A stretch of DNA of 20,395 nt from Paracoccaceae bacterium (GCA_013214715.1 JABSSB010000133.1:1-20395); one strand, 5' to 3'. Counted from the stretch's first letter, positions 1 through 7,312 are shown. Numbers and translations: made by a program. The notes: generated by a model from the sequence alone, not told the origin.

Positions 1-19
1 GCATACAGTTCTTAGTTGT

Positions 20-179
20 GTAACCGTCCGGCCTGCCCGCTCTGACGCCGTTTTAAAGAGAGTGATAATGTCCATTTTCGATAATGGACATCTTGAGGCG
101 TTTTATGGCTGGGAAGAAGGGTCAGAAGAAGCGGTTTTGGTCGGATGATGAGAAGCGCTCGATTTGTGCGCAGACGAGA
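20..179 (+). mobile_element. IS66-family left-end remnant with truncated transposase orfA
   Basis: An ATG at 105 opens a frame beginning MAGKKGQKKRFWSDDEKRSI and continuing CAQTR. This matches the start of the small IS66-family TnpA protein (SDDEKR.ICAQTR is its usual N-terminal signature). Resemblance stops at about 179 and the frame ends at TAG 228-230, so only about 25 codons remain. The sequence GTAACCGTCCGG at about 20 resembles an IS66 terminal inverted repeat, which typically begins GTAA; that boundary is inference. Just upstream of the ATG is an 8-bp inverted repeat (TGTCCATT 69-76 / AATGGACA 83-90). No right end is visible, so this is a decayed fragment and not an active element. The family call rests on remembered protein resemblance. 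Confidence 0.6.
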
Positions 180-360
180 TGGTGTTTACCATTTGTAGTG
201 CACGAACCAAGCTATCATCTGGTGCAATAGGTGTTGTGGTGTAGAAACCGATTTGATCTGTATTCAGAGCAATCCCAGCCTCAAACGGGCCAACCAATGG
301 AATTGTCACCTGATATCCTAATGTATTTGTAACCTGAATATATTGGGTGGGTTCAGTCAT
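103..360 (-). pseudogene. Hypothetical protein, 3' end replaced by IS sequence
   Basis: This frame starts MTEPTQYIQVTNTLGYQVTI and has no function I recognise. Its ATG (358-360) overlaps the stop of the upstream small membrane-protein gene in a TAATG arrangement, which supports real translation of the pair. The first 60 or so residues look like native protein. From about 179 downward the frame runs antisense through the IS66 remnant, so the last 25 residues, rich in Ser, His and Lys, are very likely not original. The surrounding DNA has lower GC than the photosynthesis genes, which suggests acquired DNA. It could be a membrane-associated or phage/plasmid accessory protein, but nothing in it proves that. 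Confidence 0.5.
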
Positions 361-530
361 TATATGCCAATTCTTAGAAATAGGGTTCCAAGCACAGCGC
401 TTGCGATGCTGATAAACATGAGCGTTCCATACCGTAAGCCGAAAATTTTAGCATTACGATTTCCAAACAATAGCGACAGCCAGAGCGCGGAAAACACCAA
501 AGAAGTTAAGATTAGTAGTAGCCCGATCAT
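360..530 (-). CDS. Small two-helix membrane protein (56 aa)
   Basis: A 56-residue frame begins MIGLLLILTSLVFSALWLSL. It contains two hydrophobic segments (about residues 2-22 and 36-53) joined by a short polar stretch with basic residues (GNRNAKIFGLR), as expected for a small helical-hairpin membrane protein. GAGG lies 5 nt before the ATG. Its TAA overlaps the ATG of the next minus-strand gene by one base, so the two form a translationally coupled pair. No family is recognised; small two-helix proteins of this kind occur in phage, plasmid and toxin contexts, but the sequence does not decide among these. GC is lower than in the photosynthesis genes, fitting an imported segment. Confidence 0.6.
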   Translation of the reverse strand: MIGLLLILTSLVFSALWLSLLFGNRNAKIFGLRYGTLMFISIASAVLGTLFLRIGI

Positions 531-658
531 AGCGCCTCAACCTTGATAACTGGCATTAACTTAACGGTCCTGTCGTACAAGGTGAACCGGAATATAGATG
601 AGCCTTAGGTGTTCTATACCGTATGATCACATAGCCCCTCATCGTTCTGCGCTTTTCA

Positions 659-1381
659 TTACGCTCGCCCCAAAGACTGTTTGTACTTGAGCTTTGTGAA
701 GTTCATGAACGCACCTCCGACGCTCTTTAGGTCTTTGCGCCCCTTGCTTTCCCAGTGCGCCCAGAACTGCCGCTCTGTCTCGGCCATGTCGAGCGTGTGG
801 CGTGTTTCTCTGTCTGCTTTGGCAATGTCCGCAGGGGACAGGTGAGGCCGTCCCTTGGCCTTTAAATCAGCCACACGTTGCTTGTTGGCCTTGGCGGTTC
901 GGATATCGCGTTCCTGCTGGATGCGTTGCGGTGTCTTGGTCAGCTTGAACACGATTTCATTGTAAAATCGGCCTTTGCGTAGAGGCTCGTATTCTACGGT
1001 GAAACCTGCACCCATTGGGTCAGCGTTGATTTGTTCGATAGCTGGGCGAAGTACCCTGTGACGGAAATTTTTCCAGTCTGGATATGTGCCATCTGGCACT
1101 TTGAGCCAGCAGCGCAGTTCCTCGATGGTGACGCGGCATTCTCCATCATGGCGATTGGCGAAACCTTCCAGAATTTCATAGAGCGTAACGGCATATTTTC
1201 CTGACAGCTTGATAAGGAAATGCACCCGTAGCCACGCAAAGCGTAACGGCTCTTTGATGATTGGGATCAGCGGTTCTGGAAACCAGAAGTGCAGTTCCGA
1301 GCCACGCTTGCGTCCGACAAGCACATCAACCTGTGGCAACTTGTGAACTATGTCCTCGGGCTTTTGCCGCTTTTGCGCCAT
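659..1381 (-). pseudogene. Chimera: IS3-family OrfA start fused to truncated Rep_3 plasmid replication initiator
   Basis: This is a 240-residue frame. Residues 1 to about 23 (MAQKRQKPEDIVHKLPQVDV and on to LVG) match the N-terminus of IS3-family OrfA proteins (M.(Q/K)KR.KPEEIV.KLRQVDVL). From about residue 24 it changes to a replication-initiator sequence. KLSGKYAVTLYEIL at about 58-71, a helix-turn-helix region with RCWLKVPDGTYPDWKNFRHR, and VEYEPLRKGRFYNEIVFKL are typical of the second winged-helix domain of Rep_3/RepB-type initiators. The first winged-helix domain, needed for iteron binding and dimerisation, is largely missing. The ribosome site (GGAGGACGGAGA) and ATG therefore come from the IS. 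It could still be translated but is unlikely to start replication. I see no iteron array beside it. Neighbours are other decayed mobile fragments and tRNA-Thr. Confidence 0.75.
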
Positions 1382-1423
1382 TCTCCGTCCTCCGTTTCCT
1401 AAACAGAACGGTGGACCAGTTCA
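1313..1423 (-). mobile_element. IS3-family left-end fragment
   Basis: Read on the minus strand from 1423, the sequence begins TGAACTGGTCCACC, which resembles IS3-family terminal repeats (TGAACTG...). About 40 bases of leader follow, then GGAGG and the orfA ATG at 1381. IS similarity continues for about 23 codons to about 1313 and then passes directly into the rep-like sequence, so the rest of the element, including the right end, is gone. The TGA that ends the upstream ORF fragment at 1421-1423 is the first three bases of this IS end. Confidence 0.55.
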
Positions 1424-1621
1424 GATAAGGCACTCCAAAGCGCAACCCCGATCAGAGCCGCGTATCATTGGGTACATATCCCCGTCGAAGACCCAGTCCA
1501 AAGACAAGACGGTATCTCGACAGAATTTCACAAGTTCACTCGTCGGCGCGCCATCATCATGGGCCAGCAGCTTTGGCGGTTCCACGCCAACTGCTTCGGC
1601 GAACAGTTTTGCTCAGGCCAT
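1421..1621 (-). pseudogene. ORF fragment truncated by IS end
   Basis: Between an in-frame TGA (codon 3 after an ATG at 1619-1621) and the TGA at 1421-1423 lies an open stretch with protein-like composition: AKLFAEAVGVEPPKLLAHDD, later LVKFCRDTVLSLDWVFDGDM and YPMIRG. The form DW(V/L)..GD....IRG recalls short phage/plasmid-associated hypothetical proteins of Rhodobacteraceae, but I cannot name a family. The 3' stop belongs to the IS3-type terminal repeat, so the original C-terminus was cut by an insertion. The early in-frame stop suggests the start is also broken. It may be the remnant of a gene that lay next to the replication module. Confidence 0.42.
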
Positions 1622-1626
1622 GTATT

Positions 1627-1647
1627 ATGCTTCCTGAAGCATTTTTT
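1627..1647 (+). terminator. Candidate Rho-independent terminator (plus sense)
   Basis: ATGCTT (1627-1632) and AAGCAT (1637-1642) form a 6-bp stem with loop CCTG, followed by a run of six T (1642-1647). The form suits a weak intrinsic terminator of plus-strand transcription, but no convincing plus-strand gene precedes it. It may be left over from lost DNA. Confidence 0.3.
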
Positions 1648-1777
1648 CCCTTTCTCTCTGCCCATCACAATGGGCAATTCCAGCGAGTAGCGCCTGCACG
1701 AAGGTGGATCAAAAGGGGGATACTTATCATCAATATTCAGATAAAACGCTGTTTTTTATTTACTTATTTAGCTGACT

Positions 1778-1853
1778 TGGTGCCGCTGAAGGGACTCGAA
1801 CCCCCGACCCCATCATTACGAATGACGTGCTCTACCAGCTGAGCTACAGCGGC
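1778..1853 (-). tRNA. tRNA-Thr (anticodon CGU)
   Basis: The minus strand folds into a complete cloverleaf of 76 nt. The acceptor arms are GCCGCTG and CAGCGGC, the D arm has GCTC/GAGC, and the anticodon stem CGTCA/TGATG carries the loop TTCGTAA. The T arm contains GGTTCGAGTCC-like sequence (GGGGGTTCGAGTCCC). The 3' CCA is encoded (1778-1780). The anticodon is CGT (complement ACG at 1818-1820), reading Thr ACG codons. The 3' end points toward the mobile-element remnants at 1-1650, the usual orientation for integration at a tRNA gene. I found no second copy of the tRNA 3' end between 1 and 1640. Confidence 0.97.
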
Positions 1854-2152
1854 TTTCCGGACCGTGTTCTGGCCCTGTCAGTTATACGCATTTGCCGATG
1901 GTCCGATGGTTTTGCAACGCATGTTGCTGCTCTCGATCATGGATGATCATGAGTGTCACCAGCCCGGCCAAGGCAGCGCGCGCACTCTTTAATCGCAGCA
2001 CCTTGGGATGGCAAGCGGTTTCGAGAGCCGGACGCAAGGGTCCTTTTTGCACGCCTCCAAGGGCTTGCCAAGATCACCGGCAAACCCATCAGCTCGGCCA
2101 ATTATTTTCTAGAACCGCAGATAACTGCGGCCAGCCCAGATTGGAGCCTAGC
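1854..2152. other. Intergenic region between tRNA-Thr and dxs
   Basis: About 300 bases without a convincing gene. Open frames cross it on the plus strand, but they lack a ribosome site and run antisense into dxs. It contains a short palindrome GATCATGGATGATC (1935-1948) and a stem-loop just after dxs (listed separately). The tRNA promoter should lie at about 1854-1900, but I cannot assign its boxes with confidence. Confidence 0.5.
2115..2130 (-). terminator. Stem-loop downstream of dxs, possible terminator
   Basis: CCGCAG (2115-2120) and CTGCGG (2125-2130) form a 6-bp GC-rich stem with loop ATAA, 23 bases after the dxs stop. On the transcribed (minus) strand it is followed by TTCTAGAAAATAATT, which is AT-rich but lacks a clean T run, so it is a weak intrinsic terminator at best. 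Confidence 0.4.
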
Positions 2153-4087
2153 TCACTCTGCCGGATGCAGGGCTACGATCCGGTCCTGATCGACGCGCAG
2201 ACCCGGCATCAATTCCAAGGCGCGCATCGCGATATCACCCGCTGTCAGCCCGGCCATGCGGAGCATCTCATCCGGGGAGGCCTGATCGATGATGCGATCC
2301 GGAAGAGTCATACAGCGCAGCCGAAACTGGCCATCAAGGCAGCCCGCTTCCATCAGGGCCTGTGTGGCATGAGCGCCAAAGCCACCCATAGCACCTTGTT
2401 CCACGGTGATCATCACGCGGTGGCGTTTGGCCAATCGCACCAATAGATCGCTATCCAAAGGCTTTGCAAAACGAGCATCTGCCACCGTGACCGACAGCCC
2501 CTGCTCTTTCAGTAGCGCGGCGGCCTGGCGACAGTCAGACAGCGACGCACCGATGCTGACCAACGCAATATCTTCGCCTTCCTGCATCACGCGACCACGT
2601 CCAATGGCCAGCAATTTGGGTTGAACGGGAAGCTCGACCCCCGTGCCGGTCCCGCGCGGAAAACGGAATGCAATGGGGCCGTCATCATAAGCCGCTGCGG
2701 TGGCGACCATATGGACCAGATCTGCCTCATCCCCTGCAGCCATCACCGTAAATCCCGGCAGGTTGGACAGATAGGCCAAATCATAGGCTCCAGCGTGGGT
2801 CGCCCCATCGGCCCCCACCAGCCCCGCGCGGTCAATGGCAAAGCGCACCGGCAGGTTCTGCAGCGCAACGTCATGCACGACCTGATCATAGCCGCGCTGC
2901 AGGAAGGTCGAATAGATCGCACAGAAGGGTCTTAACCCGGACGCGGCCATGCCCGCCGCAAAGGTCACGCCATGCTGCTCAGCAATACCCACATCAAAGA
3001 CACGATTGGGGAAGCGGTCTGCCATCATGTTGACGCCGGTGCCCGATGGCATCGCCGCCGTGACGGCCACGATGGAGGAGTCCATCTCGGCCTGGTGGGT
3101 CAGGCTTTTTCCAAAGACTGAGGTGTAGGACGGCGCGCCGCCCTTGGATTTTTTCTGCGTGCCAGTGGGCACATCGAATTTGGCGACACCATGATATTTG
3201 TCGGCGCTGGACTCCGCCGGGGCATACCCTTTGCCTTTGACCGTGCAAGCATGGATCAGAACTGGTCCGGTCGCCCGTGTGCGCAGGGCACGCAGCACCG
3301 GCAGAAGTTGGTTCATATCATGCCCGTCGATCGGGCCGACATAGTCAAAGCCCAGTTCTTCAAACACCGTGCCAGACGGCGTCAGCCCCATGACCATCTG
3401 CCGCGCGCGTTTGGCGCCCATGCGCATCGGTTCGGGCAGCGCCTCTTCCATGCCTTTGGCGATTTTGGCCATATTCGCCAGCGGTGTGTTGGAATAGAGG
3501 CCCGAAAGGTATTTCGACATCGCCCCCACCGGCGGTGCAATGGACATTTCATTATCATTGAGGATCACAAATAGCCGCCGTCCTTCATGACCGGCGTTGT
3601 TCAGCGCCTCATAGGCCATGCCCGCACTGATCGAGCCGTCGCCGATCACCGCAATCGCATCACCCGTCGGCTGGCCCATATCCCGCCCAACAGCAAAGCC
3701 CAAAGCGGCGGAGATCGAGGTCGAGCTATGCGCCGCACCAAAGGGATCGAACTGGCTTTCGCTGCGCTTGGTAAAGCCCGACAGCCCGTCTTTTTGCCGC
3801 AAGGTGCGAATGCGCGACCGGCGCCCGGTCAGCACTTTATGCGGGTAACACTGATGCCCGACATCCCAGATCAGCTTGTCCATCGGCGTATTGAAAACCG
3901 CGTGCAGCGCCACGGTCAATTCAACCACCCCAAGCGATGAGCCCAAATGCCCGCCGGTTTCTGAGACAGCGGAAACCACCTCGGCCCGAAGCTCATCGGC
4001 CAGTTGCGCCAATTGTCGGTCGCTGAGGCTGCGAAGGTCGGCCGGGCCGGCCACGCGGTCAAGAAGCGGAGTATCTGGTCGGGTCAT
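2153..4087 (-). CDS. dxs: 1-deoxy-D-xylulose-5-phosphate synthase
   Basis: Dxs condenses pyruvate and glyceraldehyde 3-phosphate to DXP with thiamine diphosphate, the first step of the MEP pathway that supplies IPP/DMAPP for carotenoids and the phytyl/geranylgeranyl tail of bacteriochlorophyll. The 644 residues are a normal length. Visible features are GGHLGSSLG with the conserved His at 47, the TPP/Mg motif GDGSISAG at 149-156 with NDN at 177-179, the transketolase-like middle domain with DVGIAEQHG (catalytic Glu 370), and the C-terminal domain. GGGAGG lies 6 nt before the ATG. It sits 198 bp after pufC in the same direction, behind several stem-loops, so it may have its own promoter or be read at a lower level. 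A dxs copy after the puf genes is known from Rhodobacter. A second chromosomal dxs is possible but cannot be seen here. Confidence 0.97.
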   Translation of the reverse strand: MTRPDTPLLDRVAGPADLRSLSDRQLAQLADELRAEVVSAVSETGGHLGSSLGVVELTVALHAVFNTPMDKLIWDVGHQCYPHKVLTGRRSRIRTLRQKDGLSGFTKRSESQFDPFGAAHSSTSISAALGFAVGRDMGQPTGDAIAVIGDGSISAGMAYEALNNAGHEGRRLFVILNDNEMSIAPPVGAMSKYLSGLYSNTPLANMAKIAKGMEEALPEPMRMGAKRARQMVMGLTPSGTVFEELGFDYVGPIDGHDMNQLLPVLRALRTRATGPVLIHACTVKGKGYAPAESSADKYHGVAKFDVPTGTQKKSKGGAPSYTSVFGKSLTHQAEMDSSIVAVTAAMPSGTGVNMMADRFPNRVFDVGIAEQHGVTFAAGMAASGLRPFCAIYSTFLQRGYDQVVHDVALQNLPVRFAIDRAGLVGADGATHAGAYDLAYLSNLPGFTVMAAGDEADLVHMVATAAAYDDGPIAFRFPRGTGTGVELPVQPKLLAIGRGRVMQEGEDIALVSIGASLSDCRQAAALLKEQGLSVTVADARFAKPLDSDLLVRLAKRHRVMITVEQGAMGGFGAHATQALMEAGCLDGQFRLRCMTLPDRIIDQASPDEMLRMAGLTAGDIAMRALELMPGLRVDQDRIVALHPAE

Positions 4088-4125
4088 GGTTTCCTCCCTG
4101 TCTGCTTCCTTTTTTGGCGGGCATG

Positions 4126-4235
4126 GACGCCGCAGAAGCGGGAACCAGTCGCATCTGCGGCGTCACGCTCCTGTAGCCAACAGGAACCAGGTGGAGGGTC
4201 TCTCCTCCCTCCGCGCGCGACCCCGGAAGCCGGGG
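4126..4235 (-). other. Cluster of four stem-loops between pufC and dxs
   Basis: Four inverted repeats lie in the 198-bp gap. They are GACGCCGCAGA 4126-4136 / TCTGCGGCGTC 4154-4164 (11 bp, perfect), CCTGT 4170-4174 / ACAGG 4180-4184, GGAGG 4193-4197 / CCTCC 4204-4208, and CCCCGG 4221-4226 / CCGGGG 4230-4235 with a 3-nt loop. None is followed by a T run in the minus-strand sense. They most likely mark the 3' end, processing or protection of puf mRNA, or Rho-type termination before dxs. Confidence 0.6.
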
Positions 4236-4285
4236 GGCCGTGCCTGGTGTGCGACGGGGCCGAAACGCAGCCCCGCCGCAGATCA

Positions 4286-5398
4286 TCACTCGTAAACCGG
4301 GGCCTCGGTTGTGGCGAGTTCCGGCCAATCCGCGATCACGTTTAGGCCCTGCATGGGCTGCTGATAGCCCTTGTGGCAGGTCTTGCACGCGGCCTTGGGC
4401 GCATCGGCATGGATCGGCCCCAAGCGCTCTGGCGGATAGGTGTCCCGCAGCGGTACGAGATAGTCATTGTTCATTTCCTGAACCATCGAGATGCCCAGCA
4501 TCTCGGTGCCCCATTGCGGCGTGACCTGCCCCGCATCATAGAAGGCGCGGCTGTTGTGACAGAACACACAGTTGACCCCCAGCGAGTTCGAGACATAATT
4601 CATTAGCGAATAGGTCCGCTCGGTGTCTTGCCAGGTTTTCACATCCGGGTCAGACGGGTTTTCGGCCACCCGGCTTTCCAAGCTGTGCACCCCGATGACT
4701 TCGTAATCCAGCAGGTATTTCTCCAAGGCATCCGACGGCAGCGAGGTAAACTGGCTGATCGAAGTGGCGCGGTTCTGGTTAGAGGACCAGCCTTCGAAAT
4801 TGTCCGATACCGGGGTGATCTTGAACCAGATATCGCTGGGCACGTTCTGACCTCTGTGGCAGGTATAGCAATTGACCCCCACTTCGGCATTGGCATTCAC
4901 ATGGCCATCCCAGTTCTCATTGATATTCTGCGTCATCTGGATCATCCGGCGTGAGACGACCTTGGTGTAAAGGTCGTCCGAGCCGTAGGTCTCAAGATCC
5001 CCATCCCCATGACAATAGGCACAGCCTTGCTCGGGCGAGACCCATTGAGTCATCGCCGTCATCAGGCGGTTGAAATTGTCCTCGGTCAGATCGCCCAGCA
5101 CCTGAACATTTTCATAAATGTCCTTGGCCAGTTCTTCTCCGCCTTCTGGGATATAGGGCTCTTCGCTATAATAATCGGCAATGGACGGGTCTGGCGCGGT
5201 GACCGAAGCCTTGTATTCCGTCACCGACATGCCTGTGCCGCGCGGACCAGTCTGCATGGATTCGGTGGCATAGGGCTGACCCCATGACACCAGCAGCGCC
5301 GCGACGAACACCCCACCAAGGGCCGCCCCGATAATCACGGCGGGGCCGTAAATATCGGTGGGGTTCTCCTTGTTCCACTTACTGAACCAGGGCAGCAT
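4286..5398 (-). CDS. pufC: Photosynthetic reaction centre tetraheme cytochrome c subunit
   Basis: PufC sits on the periplasmic face of the reaction centre and re-reduces the photo-oxidised special pair. With the ATG at 5398 the protein is 370 residues and has four CXXCH haem sites: CAYCH 126-130, CYTCH 177-181, CVFCH 277-281 and CKTCH 338-342, each preceded by Met-containing helices that can supply axial ligands. The N-terminus has one hydrophobic segment (about 18-39). No lipobox cysteine is visible, so it is probably held by an uncleaved helix. The ATG overlaps the pufM stop as TGATG; a GTG one codon earlier (5401) is also possible, and AAGGAG lies at good distance for either. It is the last gene of pufQBALMC. 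No pufX is present, as expected when pufC occupies this position. Confidence 0.96.
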   Translation of the reverse strand: MLPWFSKWNKENPTDIYGPAVIIGAALGGVFVAALLVSWGQPYATESMQTGPRGTGMSVTEYKASVTAPDPSIADYYSEEPYIPEGGEELAKDIYENVQVLGDLTEDNFNRLMTAMTQWVSPEQGCAYCHGDGDLETYGSDDLYTKVVSRRMIQMTQNINENWDGHVNANAEVGVNCYTCHRGQNVPSDIWFKITPVSDNFEGWSSNQNRATSISQFTSLPSDALEKYLLDYEVIGVHSLESRVAENPSDPDVKTWQDTERTYSLMNYVSNSLGVNCVFCHNSRAFYDAGQVTPQWGTEMLGISMVQEMNNDYLVPLRDTYPPERLGPIHADAPKAACKTCHKGYQQPMQGLNVIADWPELATTEAPVYE

Positions 5399-6387
5399 CA
5401 CTCGGTCTCCTTCCCGATGAAGGCGTCATAGGTGCCATAGGCTTCATAGCCGTAGTCCCCATTATATTCCGGAGCGAAATTGTGCTCCTGCGCCCAGATG
5501 AACCAGTTGTCGACCACGGTGCCGGTCAGCAGGATGCCGATGCCGCCCGTGATCGGGGTGAGGACAGCAAACCACCACGCCCAGCGGTGAATGCCTTCCA
5601 TTGTCGCGTTGAACCCCATCGTCCAGCGCCAGAACAGCGCCGCGCGTTCCGTTGCGGTGCCACGGTCATAGATCTGCTCCAACTCGCGATCCCCGCCGAA
5701 ACGTGTCACCGCCAGGATCGTGCCGCCATGCATCGCAAAGAGCAGCACCGAGCCATAGAGGAACACGATCGAAAGCGCGTGGAACGGGTTGTAGTAGAGG
5801 TTGCCATACCGGATTGAGAACGCGGTGGTCCAATCCAGATGCGGGAAGATGCCATATGGCACGGCCTCGGACCAGCTGCCCATCAGGACAGGGCGGAAAA
5901 GACCCAGCACAAGGAACAACCAGATCGCCGAGGCGAAGGCCCAGGCCACATGCTTGCCCATCTTCTGTTCCTGCGCCAGCAAGTAGGACCGCAGCCACCA
6001 GGTGATCACGCTGACCAGAAGGAAGAAGCTGGCGATGATATACCAGCCACCATCATTCAGCGGCGGCATGGACAGGCCATATTCCGGGCTGGGCGGCTCA
6101 AGCGCCAGCCAAAACAGTTGGCGAATGAACTCTGCAATCGACCAGTCGACCTGCGCCAGCATATTGAGCCCAATGATAAAGAGCCACAGCCCCCCACAGG
6201 CGAGCGAGACCATGCCCGTCCAGCCCAGATAGATCGGGCCGATCTGTGCGTTGCCGAAGAAGCCGATGAATTTGGAGAAGAACGGACTGCCGCTGCGCTC
6301 CTTCATCATCTCGCCGCTGTCATCCATGCCCCATTCCGGAGGGCCTTGGACCTGAACTTGGGTGAAGATATTCTGATACTCAGGCAT
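5398..6387 (-). CDS. pufM: Photosynthetic reaction centre M subunit
   Basis: PufM is one of the two core membrane subunits of the type-II (quinone) reaction centre. The 329 residues contain five transmembrane helices and the expected ligands, offset by +1 from Rhodobacter sphaeroides M: His 183 (accessory BChl), His 203 in NPFHALS (special pair), His 220, Glu 235 and His 267 in EGIHRW (non-haem iron), and Trp 253 in FWRW (QA pocket). The start MPEYQNIF is the usual one. The gene begins 3 nt after the pufL stop, with only a weak GGGGATG ribosome site, which suggests translational coupling to pufL. Its stop overlaps pufC. Confidence 0.98.
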   Translation of the reverse strand: MPEYQNIFTQVQVQGPPEWGMDDSGEMMKERSGSPFFSKFIGFFGNAQIGPIYLGWTGMVSLACGGLWLFIIGLNMLAQVDWSIAEFIRQLFWLALEPPSPEYGLSMPPLNDGGWYIIASFFLLVSVITWWLRSYLLAQEQKMGKHVAWAFASAIWLFLVLGLFRPVLMGSWSEAVPYGIFPHLDWTTAFSIRYGNLYYNPFHALSIVFLYGSVLLFAMHGGTILAVTRFGGDRELEQIYDRGTATERAALFWRWTMGFNATMEGIHRWAWWFAVLTPITGGIGILLTGTVVDNWFIWAQEHNFAPEYNGDYGYEAYGTYDAFIGKETE

Positions 6388-6390
6388 GGA

Positions 6391-7230
6391 TCACATCCCC
6401 ATCTGCGAAGGCCAGATCGGCAGTTCGAGCCACCAGTTCCACCATTCCGGCCAGCCTTTGGTCCAGACCGGGCCCGAGATGATGATACAGATGGCCGACC
6501 AGAAACCGGCATTGATGGCCAGCAGGAAACCGACCCGGTGAATGCCCAGCGTGCCGACCGAATAGCCAATGAAATCCCGGAAGAACGAGTCTTCGTGATC
6601 GGGCGTCTTGGCGATCTCTCCCTCTTCGGGGTTCGCCGCCGACAGGATCAGCGCGCCATGCAACGCCAAGGCCAGCGTTGTGGTGAAGAACAACGTCACC
6701 GCCAGCATATGCGCCGGGTTGTAATGGAAGTGCAGATAGGCATAGCCCGTGTTCGACACCCAGTCGAGATGGCTGAAAATGCCATAGGGGAAGCCATGTC
6801 CCCACGCACCCATCAATAGCGGACGGAACACCACCAGCGTGACATAAGCGAAGATCGCGAAACTGAATGCAAACGGCACATGATAGCCCATGCCCAGCTT
6901 GCGGCAGATCTCCACTTCGCGCAGGGCCCAACTGACAAAGGCGCCGATAGCGCAGATCGTGATGATCTGCCACAGCCCGCCTTCCAGAAGCGGCGCGAGG
7001 CCCAGACCATAACTAAGGTCGGGCGGCGCGATATTGATAAGCCAAGGGTTGAAAGTGCCTTGCTGTGACGCGCCCCAGAAAATGAGGATCGTGCCAAGCG
7101 CGGCAAAAAAGATGGTCGTGACGCCGAAGAAGCCGACATAGAACGGACCGACCCAGAAATCGAACAGGTCGCCGCCGATCAAAGTCCCTCCCCGGACGCG
7201 GTATTTCTTCTCAAAGCTGAGCATCGCCAT
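6391..7230 (-). CDS. pufL: Photosynthetic reaction centre L subunit
   Basis: PufL pairs with PufM to carry the special pair, accessory bacteriochlorophylls, bacteriopheophytins and the QB site. The 279 residues have five transmembrane helices. Ligands are visible with a +1 offset from R. sphaeroides L: His 154 in FSHLDW, His 174 in NPAHML (special pair), His 191 and His 231 (non-haem iron), Glu 213 and Ser 224 (QB proton path). The start MAMLSFEKKYRVRGG is canonical, and CGGAGAG lies 7 nt upstream. It is separated from pufA by 110 nt that hold a strong hairpin, the arrangement that in Rhodobacter makes pufBA mRNA more abundant than pufLM mRNA. Confidence 0.98.
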   Translation of the reverse strand: MAMLSFEKKYRVRGGTLIGGDLFDFWVGPFYVGFFGVTTIFFAALGTILIFWGASQQGTFNPWLINIAPPDLSYGLGLAPLLEGGLWQIITICAIGAFVSWALREVEICRKLGMGYHVPFAFSFAIFAYVTLVVFRPLLMGAWGHGFPYGIFSHLDWVSNTGYAYLHFHYNPAHMLAVTLFFTTTLALALHGALILSAANPEEGEIAKTPDHEDSFFRDFIGYSVGTLGIHRVGFLLAINAGFWSAICIIISGPVWTKGWPEWWNWWLELPIWPSQMGM

Positions 7231-7284
7231 GGGATGTCTCTCCGCTGAAGGCGGCCATCATGGGCCGTCGGTTACCTTGGGGTA

Positions 7285-7312
7285 GTCACGGGCGGGCGGA
7301 CCCGCCCGTGAC
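7285..7312 (-). promoter_or_regulatory. pufA-pufL intercistronic RNA hairpin
   Basis: GTCACGGGCGGG (7285-7296) and CCCGCCCGTGAC (7301-7312) form a perfect 12-bp, very GC-rich stem with a 4-nt loop, 28 nt after the pufA stop. No T run follows in the minus-strand sense, so it should not terminate fully. Stem-loops here in Rhodobacter protect pufBA mRNA from 3' decay and set the LH1 to reaction-centre ratio; the same role is inferred here from position and strength. Confidence 0.85.

Noticed and set aside
343..546. Plus-strand 67-codon frame
   Set aside because: It is opposite the coupled minus-strand pair, which has a TAATG junction, a ribosome site and clear hydrophobic helices.
1892..2446. 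Plus-strand open frame between tRNA-Thr and dxs
   Set aside because: More than half of it is antisense to dxs, and the remainder has no recognisable protein signature or ribosome site.
5839..6819. Long open frame (326 codons) on the plus strand opposite pufL/pufM
   Set aside because: It runs antisense through two certain genes, has no ribosome site, and its composition (Arg/Gln/His-rich) is typical of GC-rich antisense frames.
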